Shown here: positions 21,046 to 30,879 of the stretch, in pieces
How the letters are laid out: each line of letters opens with the position of its first letter
How positions within the stretch are numbered: the stretch's first letter is position 1
Source: Dipteris shenzhenensis
Lineage: Eukaryota; Polypodiophyta; Polypodiopsida; Gleicheniales
Strand: one strand, 5' to 3'
DNA: 64,000 bases
Assembly: GCA_047967505.1 (NCBI GenBank)
Contig: CM106539.1
Position numbers and translations under genes: made by a program
Notes under the pieces: generated by a model
What the model was told of the DNA's origin: nothing
The model's database searches: none
Seen by the model: only the letters and a program-made list of their open reading frames with translations

Positions 21046-22923
21046 GACTCCCTCTCTTCCTTTCTCTCTCTTTCTTCCTCCTCTTGGGTAGGTCTATTGA
21101 ATGATATATATCATTCATCTTGTTTCATTCACCTCCTCTTGCTTACGTTTCATTTCATGTGTTCATTGAAAGAGAGAGAAGTTCTAAGTATAACTTGATT
21201 GGGAAAATCTTTAATTCTCTAATAATCTAATACTAGATTCGGAGTTGCCATTTGTAAGAGAAGTTGTCTGAAAGGTTTGTGAAAGATTGAGCTTGTTGTG
21301 AGGTAGTCGACATAGACACTTGGTCGAAGGTAGAGAAGTCTGTGGAGTCGAAATTCAATGGTATAAATTTAGCATCGTGGCAATTGTCAACTCGACTGTC
21401 TTTCATTTAGAAAGGCCTATGCGGGGTTGTCTCAGGCACTGAGAAAAATCTAAAGAATAATCAAGAGCCCGAGAAGATCAATACAAGGAGCAAAAGGACA
21501 GAAAGATAGTTGGAATGCAAAAAATCTAAAGAATAATCAAGAGCCCAAGAAGATCAATACAAGTGAGCAAATGGACAGAAAGATAGTTGGAATGCTAGAT
21601 AGAGCACTTGGACCTAAGTGTTTCCATCATGAGGACCACTGCAGAGAATGGGGTGATTGTCGAATCTCTTTTTGATACAAAGATGAAGGATTCTAAGGTG
21701 CCTTTGAAATAGGAATTATTTAGTCTTCATGTGGAAGAGGGAGAGAATTTAGGAACTCAAGCAATCTTTGATGTAGCAAGTGAGTGCTCTAGGATTGAAG
21801 TTAGAGGAAGATGATGCAAAGGCAATCATGCTCTCTAGTTTGTCTCCACGATACTCTTGAGTTGCTAGCTATTTTGAGAGTGAGTTCTAAGAGTGTAGAG
21901 TTTCAAGACTTAGCTACATTCTTACCAGGAGAACTCTCATACTCGATTAAAGAAAAAAGGAAAGGTCAGGGATGTGATAATAAAGGAAAGCGATTGTGCC
22001 ACTATTGTGGAAAAAAAAGTCACGTTGAGGAGCATCACTACAAGAAGCAATGTGAAGAACTTGAAGAATAAATCTTGCATAGTCAAGGAATCTACATCTA
22101 TGAACGAGATTGTTGTTTTTGTTGAAGCTAGCAAGTATGAACATGACTGGGCACTTTAGAAGGGCTTTGTATGCGTTTTGGGATTGCTCTGACTCTTTGT
22201 GGGTGTTGAATCAAATTTTTGGAGACTTGGTTGTTCGTGGGCAATCATTGTTGTTGGTTCATCTTTGGCTCTTAGTGGGTAAGCTGACATGTATGGCACT
22301 TACTTGGTTTTCTATTTGGAGCAATTTGTTCTTATGGCAAGTAACAATGTTTTACCAAAAGTTCATATATTGGGTTTTCTTTTGACACACCCCCATTCAG
22401 ATTCAGGGGAGGAATGTTTGGCTAAATCCTCATTAGGGGGTATTGTTTGGCTCAAAGTATGCAAAGCCTAAGATTTGAAATGGTGGACTCAATTGTATGA
22501 AATGGCATGCTCATCCATGGCCACAAAGTGGCAAAGATGTTTCCAACGTGGTCAGCCAACTGGATTGCAGCAACTTCATAGTATCAGAAGGCAAAGGTAG
22601 TGGTTCTGGTCTTGTTCTCCCATGTGTGGACGTCTGGATGCTTTAGAGTAGCTAGCTTCATGAGAGTCTTGTGTTTTATATCTTTGCAGTAGTATATGTG
22701 GTGCAGTTGTTGGTCTATAGGGGCCTTAGTCCTCTAGTCGTCTATAGGGGCCTTAGTCTTCTAGTCCTGGTTAGTGTATTATAAGGCAACAACAAGCCTC
22801 CAACAAGCACAGTAGTGGCGCACTGCCTCAGTTTGATTTTAATACAAAAGTATTTTCTCATTTATTTAGTGTCGACCTCCTCTTGTTTACATTTCAATTC
22901 ATGTTGTCATTGAAAGAGAGAGT
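20581..22923 (+). mobile_element. Gag-only (non-autonomous) Ty1/copia element
   Basis: Two related flanks, about 20581-21187 and 22444-22923, share several blocks in order: TGTTTGG near the start, ATGAAATG-CATGCTCAT, GTAGTGGTTCT, TTTAGAGTAGCT, GTGCAGTTGTTGGTCTATAG-like, CCTCCTCTTG and CATTGAAAGAGAGAG. They read as old LTRs, each preceded by a purine-rich AGGGG tract. The internal 1.2 kb contains only gag-like sequence. No protease, integrase or RT is seen, so the element would depend on enzymes from elsewhere. The LTR ends are approximate and no target duplication was confirmed. Confidence 0.6.
21325..22071 (+). pseudogene. Degenerate copia gag with zinc-knuckle-like motif
   Basis: The 5' part reads VESKFNGINLASWQLSTRL then, after a stop, KGLCGVVSGTE, the usual opening of a copia gag. 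The 3' part (21811-22071) reads LCHYCGKKSHVEEHHYKK, which looks like a CCHC knuckle with His in place of the last Cys. Frames shift between the parts. The product would package element RNA; this copy cannot encode a full protein. Confidence 0.6.
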
Positions 22924-22929
22924 TGTTGT

Positions 22930-23970
22930 ATGACTAATTGTGAAAACTTTAAAATCAACTGGTACATACTACAAAACCAGGGTTTTGATTTCAGCCAATT
23001 ACTGAAATTCGTACAGCTGTTGAGAGGTGAGCACTTCAATCAAGACACAATTTTCATTGCTGGCTGCATCGTCCACCCTCTATGCTTGATTATTGGATCA
23101 AGCTTGAGTGCTGCAAATCACCCACACGCTTCATTCGCTGCCCAAGCGCCCCCTGGTGGCAGATAGGCCTCTCAAAGAGCTTGCAAATGACTGCCAGTAG
23201 CCTGCTATAATAGCTAGGATGTACCCGCTGCCTAAATTCACAACTCTAATGTTTAGTTCTAAAACATGGATTCAAGCTACAGTTGTTGTGGGTTGTCCAC
23301 TATCTCCCTCTCTCACTTCTCTTCTATCTGTTCTGAATGGTATTGCGAACGATTTCCTCTCAATTCCTTCTTCCTTACACCTATGGCTCCCTTCCTACCA
23401 AACAAGTCATGTGGTACTCATCAAACTAGCTACCTCCGAATAATTTCAAGCAGTTGGACAAACTACTACAAAAAATATGAAGGTCCATTTGGCATCTTAT
23501 CTAGAAATTAATTAGGCTCTTCAATGTCCAACCAAACCCAGCAGGGTGACAGTGAATTAGAACATAACTGCAGTGTGGGCCCTTGCTGTAATGCAAAATC
23601 TCCAAACAGCCTAGAAATTTTCAGTATTCTCTCACTTCACAAATGCGGTCATATCATAAGCAGACTTGAGACTCCCAATACGCAAAAACTGGTCATTGTT
23701 GTGGTATGTAATCCCCCCCCTTCCTCTCTCTCCTTCCTTCTACTTGTATGTACAACCGTGATCTTCAAATGTCATACAGCTAATGGAGCTCTGTGAAGAT
23801 TTATCCCAGATATGTAAGGATTGTGATAGCTCCATTCACCATTTCTATGTTTCACCTTTTGCTCAAATGTTTTGTTAAATATATCTCACTACCCTACCTT
23901 CATTTGATATATTTTTCAATTCTCTATGGATGTTTCACGATTGTAGAGCAGGTCTTGATTGCCTAAGAAC
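22930..23970. other. Unrecognised sequence 3' of the PPR gene
   Basis: About 1 kb with no recognisable gene. The part nearest 23974 should contain the 3' untranslated region of the minus-strand PPR gene. The AT-rich stretch around 23860-23930 fits a polyadenylation region, but no signal can be fixed. Confidence 0.35.
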
Positions 23971-23973
23971 AGG

Positions 23974-26900
23974 TCACCACATATCTCTACAAGTACACAA
24001 ACCGCCCTTGAAATGATGGATGCAACAATCATCCCGAATAATAATCTCTCGTCTTTCAGTCCTTGATATAATCTTACTTACATCATGACAGTTGTGGCAC
24101 ATCTTCAAATTTTTAGTCACACGCAGCATTTGGTCCTGTTCCGTACTGAGAAGTCCAAAAGCTATGGCCAGTTTCTCGGCATGCCCACACAATGCCCCTT
24201 CCTCATCATGAGGAGGGGGTCTCAATAACAGATCTAAATTTGGTACATGCCTCTCCCCCTTTCTCTGTAACCTCAAATTCTCAAGCATTTCTAAAATTTC
24301 TTTACTTTGGTTGTCACCCATCACAAACTCATGGACCTTGTTGTTCACCTCCATTACAGCACTTGCTGGTGGCTTTTTCGTAAATGTGTGTTTCCTCTGC
24401 TTCACTATTCTATGTGCATCAGCCCGTCTCCCAGCACCAGCATAGATGTTAGCCATCAGCACATATGAAGCCACAGAATCTGGATTCAGCTGGACAAGCA
24501 GCTGAAAGCAACTGGACCCTAGTCCAGCTTCTCCATAAATATTGCAAGCACTAAGCAAAGCTGTCTGTGTTTCCTCCGAGACAGCACACCACATCATTTG
24601 AAGGAACTCATCTGCCTCATACAAATGTCCTGATCGTGCAAGAAGATCAACCATGCAGGTGTAGTGCTGTACTGTTGGTGCAATGCCATATCCTTTTCTC
24701 ATCAAATTGAAATACTCATGTCCCTTCAATATGAGGTTGGCATGGCTGCAGGCAGCAAGAACAGATGTGAAAGTGATATTGTCCGGCTTCACACCCTGCT
24801 CTTGCATGTCCTCAAAAGCTTCTACGGCCATTGTAGCCTCATGATTCATGCCATATCCTTTTAACATTGTGTTCCATGACACAACGTCTCGAACTGGCAG
24901 TGTGTCAAAGACTTCCCATGCCTCTGAAAGTGAGCCGCATTTGGCATACATGTCAACCAGAGCGTTGCTAACAGAAAGATCTCTTCGAAAACCCTTTTGT
25001 GCAACCTTAGCATGTATTTCTCGGCCCTTGCCTAAAGCACCCATGCTGCCACAAGCTCTCAAGGCACAAGTTAATGCGATGACATCTGGAGAGATGCCCT
25101 CTGATTGCATCTGTTCAAAACATTTCAGTGCTTCATGACAAGGTCCATGTTCAGCATATCCTGCAATTAGGGCGCTCCATGAAACAACATTTCGAACTGG
25201 AAGCTTGTCAAAGACTCTGTGTGCCTCTGAGAGTGAGCCACATTTGGAATACATGTCGACCAAACTGCTGCAAACAAAAAGGTCTCTTTCCAATCTCTTG
25301 TGTGTAATCTCAGCATGTATTTCTCGACCCTTGCCTATGGCTCCCATGCTGCCACAGGCTTTCAAGACACAAACAAACGTGCAAGCATCTGGAGAAATAC
25401 CCTGCAGTTGCATCTGTTCAAAACATTTCAGTGCTTCCTCAACAGGTCCGTGTTCAGCGTATCCTGCAATCAGAGCACTCCATGACACAACATTTCGAAC
25501 TGGCAGCTTGTCAAAGACTTCACGTGCCTCTGAAATTGAGCCACATTTGGCATACATGTCAACCAAAGAACTTCCGACAAAGATCTCTCTTTCAAATCCC
25601 TTTTGTGCAACCTCCACGTGTATTTCTAGGCCCTTGCTTAAAGCTCCCATGCTGCCACAAGCTTTCAAGATGGAAGAAAATGTGGTAGCATCTGGACAGA
25701 TGCCCTCCCCTTGCATCTGTTTAAAACAATTCAATGCTTCCTGACAAGGTCCATGCTCAGCATATCCTGCAATTAGTGCATTCCATGACACAACATTTCG
25801 GACTGAGAGCTTCTCCAAGACCTCCTGTGCCTCGGAAAGTGAGCCACATTTGGCATACATATCAACCAAAGCACTGCCCACAAAAAGATTTTCCAATCCT
25901 CTTTGCACAATCTCAGTATGTATTTCTCGGCCTCTTTTCACGTCTTTCAGCCTGCTGCAAGCTTTTAGTAGGGCCATATGTGTATAGCTGCTAGGATGTA
26001 CAGTATCCTCTTGCATTTTCTGATATAAATTGAGAGCATGGTGCGCGTGCCCACATTGCACGTACCCTAGTATGAGAGAAGTCCATGAATGCTCACTCCT
26101 GTAAGTCAGCCCATCGAAAACCTGTTGAGCATCAGACACACTTCCGCATTCCACAAACGTTGGCACCAAGTAGTTCCCAAGAGCGTTATTAGCTTTCAGA
26201 CCCTTCTTGCAAATATGTGCTTGCACACGCTTGACATACACCAGATTTTTCTGTTTCCTGCATTTCTGCAAGATGAAGGTAAGGTTCTCAGCAGCAGGCA
26301 GCTCAGCCATCCCCTCCAAAACACCCAGTGCCTCCTCCAAGCTCAACAGGTCCCAACCATTACCCATCTGTACTCCAGACTTAAAGCTGGCCTTATCCAT
26401 GTGACCAAAGCCAGGATCTTTAGAATTTAAGCACCCCTGTCCTTGCCTTGCATGCCGATCATATGCTTTGTCTTCATTGACTGGATGGCTTGCCCCATTC
26501 TCGGCCTCTTTTTTCTCAAGTAGATCTTTAACCCAACTTGGACTGTACCAGCCGTCTATCCAGAGCGCCTCCTTGGAATTTTTATGTCTGAAATCTGGAG
26601 CTCTTGGGTTTGTCTGTATTGAAACCAGTCAGACGAAGCAACTAAAATCAAGTCTATATAAGTATTCCTACATTTTCGGCTATGCGAAACATGTTGTTGC
26701 GAGACGTTGGTCACTTACTTTGTCATCTCTGTTATCCCACCACTGAGAGGGATCCGCGAAGTACTCCTGCCATAAGCGGAAGCTGCGCTCCCTATCTGTC
26801 AGCAGGAACAAAGTGAATACCTGCTACACACAATGTAAATTCGATTAAATGTAAAAAATAAGAGGAGGAAGCAAACCTGAAGTGGAACTTGTGGAACTAA

Positions 26901-27099
26901 ATTGGCACTTTGGCAATGGTTGAGGATGAGAAGCATCAAGTTCTGGCTCCCTTGCGCGACATTCCCTATTTATAACAAGTGGGTGCGGATATGAAGGGTG
27001 GCTGATGATCGTAGGAACTGCTGAGCTGCCGCTGCCGTCTTGATAAGGGACTGAGACCGAATTTGGATGCACCTCAGCTAAAGCCAAGGGCGACAACAT
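23974..27099 (-). CDS. PPR-DYW organellar RNA-editing protein with an OSB-type PDF motif
   Basis: Minus-strand exons are 27099-26877, 26795-26719 and 26613-23974; the introns (81 and 105 bp) are GT-AG and phase-compatible (about 979 residues). Residues 75-133 form a PDF motif as in organellar single-strand-DNA-binding proteins: LWQEYFADPSQWWDNR, TNPRAPDFRHK, ALWIDGWYSPSWVKDLL. From about 215 run 15 or more PLS-type PPR motifs, several nearly identical (SWSALIAGYAEHGP). An E region and DYW deaminase domain follow: HAE (911-913) and CHNC (939-942) hold the zinc site, and the end is CTCRDMW. The usual PG box is replaced by KKPPASAVMEV, resembling the KP-type DYW class linked to U-to-C editing. 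It should bind organellar RNA and edit a base. The long exon has no stop from the acceptor onward, so the fusion is real in the DNA. The start codon is tentative; ATG at 26400 is the alternative. Confidence 0.88.
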
Positions 27100-28690
27100 G
27101 GCCTGGCACCCAGTCCGATCCACAAAACAAAATGGGTCACACACACACCGGAGAGGGGTTCACACCACCCGCCGTGCTGGGTGTTTAGAGACTCGTGCAC
27201 CGTCCACGGATCATGGATAGGCAAGTTTGCCTGCCTACGTCTAGCCGACGACAACCCAGAGGTATTTAATGCACGATGGGTGGGCATGGGCGGCTCTAGT
27301 CTGTAAACATCCTTAGTCGTCCTACTTGCACGAATAGAAACTAGGGTGCGGTAGGTCGTCTAAGGGGAAAGACGGAATGAATTACGAAATTTATAATAAG
27401 TCGATCTAAATTAACAATGTTTTAAATTGGAATGAAAAAAGTAAGCTGAGAATATCAAAATTGTATGCTTTATGCTTTTTTGCGTTTAAAAAGCAAAGAT
27501 ATGCTTTCGCCCATGAGTTTTTACGATATTTGAATAAAACCTTCATGATTGACATTAATTAAAATCAATTTCAAGGCTCATCATTATAAGGGCTAAAATC
27601 AATTTAGGGGTTCATATTCATTACACACGATTCAAGGAGATGGAAGAAAACCGAAGAATATGATTTCTGTTAAGTTTTGAAAGTCAAGAAAAGGAAATAC
27701 GTTACTAAGCAAGCAATAGTAGGTCTGAGTGTGTTTAAGCGTTCCCGTCTTGCGAGTACGTCAACACAGAAACAGATAAGAATTAAAAATATGCAAAAGC
27801 AAAAGTCAACAAACAAGGTGAATATATAGATATATATAATATAGTTTATATAACCACACATAGCGTGGGCGGGGAGGCGGCACGCTTCCTTCCCCAAAGA
27901 GTTATAATCTGAGGGAATGGGCCCTTCCCCGTGCGTCGAGATTGGAATCGCCAAGAATATTAGCGTTGAGATTGAGTATCGAGAATATGTAAGAGACTGA
28001 CACATTACCTAAATCTCAATGGGCGTGTTTGTCTTCCAAGTTGAACATCTAAATTCGTGTACGCACCAAGTATGTACGTCTGCTTCACTTTCTGAAAAGA
28101 TGCAAAAAACACGTTTGGAAATTGAAATAGTATTAAAATACGGTATATTGAACAACAAATCATTAGTCTAGCTTTTATCAAATATATATATATAAATTGC
28201 TACATGTAGTGTTGGAATGTAAATGACATTTCCGAGGCAAGGTCATAAACATATGTGTCTCTCAATCAAAATCCCCAATTCTGATATGAACCAATCTCTC
28301 TTGAGACTCCACTATGTTCCTCGATAGAGTGTCTTCCTCGATCACGTCGTCTCTATTGGACTTCTCCACCTTACCTCCTCAATCTACAACCACTTGTCCC
28401 CAATCTTTTTTTCTTCAGTCTCTCTTTCTTCCATAAAATCGATGGCATACTCATCAATGGCCAGTTCTCTTTTTCTTCCTGCCTGATTTCAAAGCTTTTG
28501 GAGTGACGCTGCTTTTCGACACAAAGCAAGCAATATCAAATTTGACCATGCCAACTTCTTCCACCCTATTGTTGCCTGTTTTTGGCTCTTGGGGCCATTC
28601 GCGAAGCTATGGTCGACGCATGTGATGCACTAAATTTTGAAACTGCAATGCAACTCTTGCATCTCAAGTGATCGATCTTAAGTGTAGAGG
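27100..28690. other. PPR gene upstream region and unrecognised sequence
   Basis: Just upstream of the PPR gene, 27261-27270 reads ATTAAATACC on the minus strand, a possible TATA box about 165 bp from the ATG. Further right the sequence is AT-rich with TATA-type runs (27820-27845, 28180-28195). A 111-residue minus ORF at 27670-28005 is rich in hydrophobic residues but comes from AT-rich repeats and is not supported. Confidence 0.35.
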
Positions 28691-28691
28691 C

Positions 28692-29118
28692 TTACCCCTT
28701 GCAGTGTCTTGGATGATAGATTTGTACCTTGGTAGAACGCAATGCTTCTAAGCACCATGACCACGTTTCACGAAGATTCGCAGGAGCTTCAAAACAAAGC
28801 AATTCGCATCTTTTTAATTTGAGTCTCATGCAGAGAGATGACAAAGTAGATGCTCCAGGTATGCTATTCGACCACAGTGAAAAGCAAACTAGCCTAGTGT
28901 TGTAAGGAGATAGAGCAAGTTGCAAAACGTTGGGTGCGTGGCAACACAACTCTCGTAATCACTGGAAATCCTGTGTTAATGATCACCTGCTGTGATGAGT
29001 TGAAGCACAGGTACTTTTGTACTGCCTTTTGTGGGGGTCTCCTATCATAGTTGTTATAAGATGTGACCTCCGTTCTTGAAAGTATAGGTATTACTTTCCC
29101 CTCTTCGCTGTCTACCAA
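28692..29118 (-). other. Two overlapping unrecognised minus-strand ORFs
   Basis: 29118-28894 (74 residues, with SYNNYDRRPPQKAVQKYLCF) overlaps 28949-28692 (85 residues, with LCMRLKLKRCELLCFEAPANLRETWSWCLEALR). They could be parts of one decayed gene joined by a frameshift. No family is recognised. Confidence 0.3.
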
Positions 29119-29600
29119 CTAGAAGTGCCACTCCATTCTGTCTTATAGGCTTGAAAGCCTTGATCCGTTTGATACTGAAGAGGTTTGTAACACAAAGCTG
29201 ATGCATCTATCTCCAATAAGGGCCATAAGGAGCGAAACCAATGTTTGTGCTGTCAAATGCACAATATATGCTCGCTACTATTCGTGGTGGAGAGGCGAAG
29301 GCAAGGTCGTTTTTTAAACTCACCCTGTGTAATGACTTGTTCAGCTTGCTGAAAAACACCTGGTACATGCAATGCAGCTGTTGTCCAGCCAGGAGCCTGT
29401 GGACATCTACTCGGTGCTAAGTCTTCTCGACACTGCCCTTAAACTCATTGGCCATGTCAATTGTAGAAGCAACTATACAAGGGACGGAACCCAAGCGAAG
29501 GCTTATCAAAGGGCAATGGACTTGGGAGAGTCTGTGGAGGGAGTGGTGTGGAAGGTTTCCGAGCAAGTGGAGGTGCCCAAGGACGGGCGTTTGGGGCAGC

Positions 29601-29822
29601 GTGCTAATCATCCCTGTATCAGATTGTAGAGCAAAAGAGAGAGTCATCTTCATGCATGATCACTCCTCGAGGTTTTGGCTATGACGGAGCTCGCTTTGCT
29701 CAGCATAGGGCGTGCTAATCATCTCCGTATAAGATTGTAGAGCGAAAGAGAGAGTCATCTTCGTGCATTTCTACATCAATCCTGGCTATGGTCGAGCTCT
29801 CTCTGATCAACAAACATCGTCC
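29601..29822. repeat. Tandem duplication, 2 x about 111 bp
   Basis: Copies start at 29601 and 29712 with GTGCTAATCAT and share GATTGTAGAGC, AAAGAGAGAGTCATCTTC and GGCTATG. They are diverged at the 3' end. Confidence 0.8.
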
Positions 29823-30107
29823 TTATCATCTCTGTATCAATCATTTCTACATAAATCCTCAAGCTTTTCGGTTGAGGCATTTTCAGCAAGTTTGTTGATT
29901 CGACTAGCTGGGGAAAGGGCAAGAGCGAGGAACTGAGCAGGAAGAGGGGAGAAGTGAGGAATTTAGGTGAAACTGATTAGGAGGAAGCTTACCTCCAATT
30001 GGGACGAGGGAAAACTCTACGATTTTGAGAGGAGAGCAATGGAGCGGGCCGAAATTTTTGTGATTCACAGAGTCTAAGCGAGTTTGCTCACATTTTCTCT
30101 TTTAAAG

Positions 30108-30420
30108 GGTTCGCTCGATGATTACGACAGTCTGGTGGTAGCGATCAAGCAAGTCGATGTGGTGATCTCGGCCGTAATAGGTCCGGAGGCGGAGCGAACT
30201 AAGATCATTTTAGCCATCAAAACCATAAAGGTAACGTGACGTCCATGCAGATTGATTAGAGAGCTACTTTGCGTAATTTATTTCGGCAAGAAGCCTGATT
30301 TCACCTGATCTTGGTGCCTTTTTCGTGTGTGATTTACTCCTTTCAGCGCTTCTTCCCATCGAAATTCGACAACGATATTGGCCGCGCGAAAGGGCTGTTG
30401 GTTCCGCTTCATCTTGGCGA
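30108..30420 (+). pseudogene. Phenylcoumaran/isoflavone reductase-like (NmrA family) exon pair
   Basis: 30108-30230 reads GSLDDYDSLVVAIKQVDVVI then SAVIGPEAERTKIILAIKTIK. After a GT-AG intron (30231-30346), 30347 onward reads RFFPSKFDNDIGRAKGLLVP. This matches the middle of NADPH-dependent reductases of phenylpropanoid metabolism, including the end of the Rossmann fold and the RFFPSEFG-type block, and the intron position between them looks conserved. The N-terminal NADPH motif (GGTGYIG) is not found upstream, and similarity stops after about 30410. It is therefore a gene fragment or pseudogene. Surrounding tandem duplications fit local rearrangement. Confidence 0.75.
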
Positions 30421-30558
30421 TGGAGGAGGAGAAAGTGTCCTTGGCCTGGCTTGACTTTTCAAGCTCTTTCCAAAAAAGAAAACCATGCCCCAAAATAAAG
30501 CACAAATCATTCGATAAATCTAAAGCTTTTCCTTTCTCATGAGAAAAGCATCATAGAT

Positions 30559-30692
30559 TTGGAAGAATGCTTGTGGCCGTTGAGATCATCCAAGATCAAC
30601 GGCTTAGAATTGAACACTTACAAACTTGGAAGAATGCTTGTGGTCGTTGATATCATCCAAGATCAAGGACTTAGAATTGAACACGTGGTGCA
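30559..30692. repeat. Tandem duplication, 2 x 67 bp
   Basis: Copies at 30559 and 30626 share TTGGAAGAATGCTTGTGG and CTTAGAATTGAACAC. They create the N-terminal repeat of a 105-residue frame (30559-30876), which is otherwise unrecognised. Confidence 0.85.
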
Positions 30693-30879
30693 AGGAGTGA
30701 TAAAAAATCCAAAACTTCCCTCTAGGCTGCCTACCATAAACATGGGCCTCCACTCTAACTGCATACAAAAAAGGACTGTCTACCATATCGAGGTCACCCA
30801 CAACCTCGGACAATTGCAAAAATTCACCCACCAACAGTGTCGATTGGGGGTTGAATCCATGCCACTCTGGCTCTAAACA

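Noticed and set aside
20035-21118. Pro-, Gly-, Ser/Leu- and Arg/Glu-rich ORFs
   Set aside because: They are translations of GT, GA, CT, poly-G and poly-C microsatellites.
24192-26430. Plus-strand ORFs up to 179 residues opposite the PPR gene
   Set aside because: They mirror the repeated PPR coding sequence and show no family.
27670-28005. 111-residue minus-strand ORF with hydrophobic segments
   Set aside because: Hydrophobicity comes from AT-rich TATA-type repeats; no start context, homologue or neighbour supports it.
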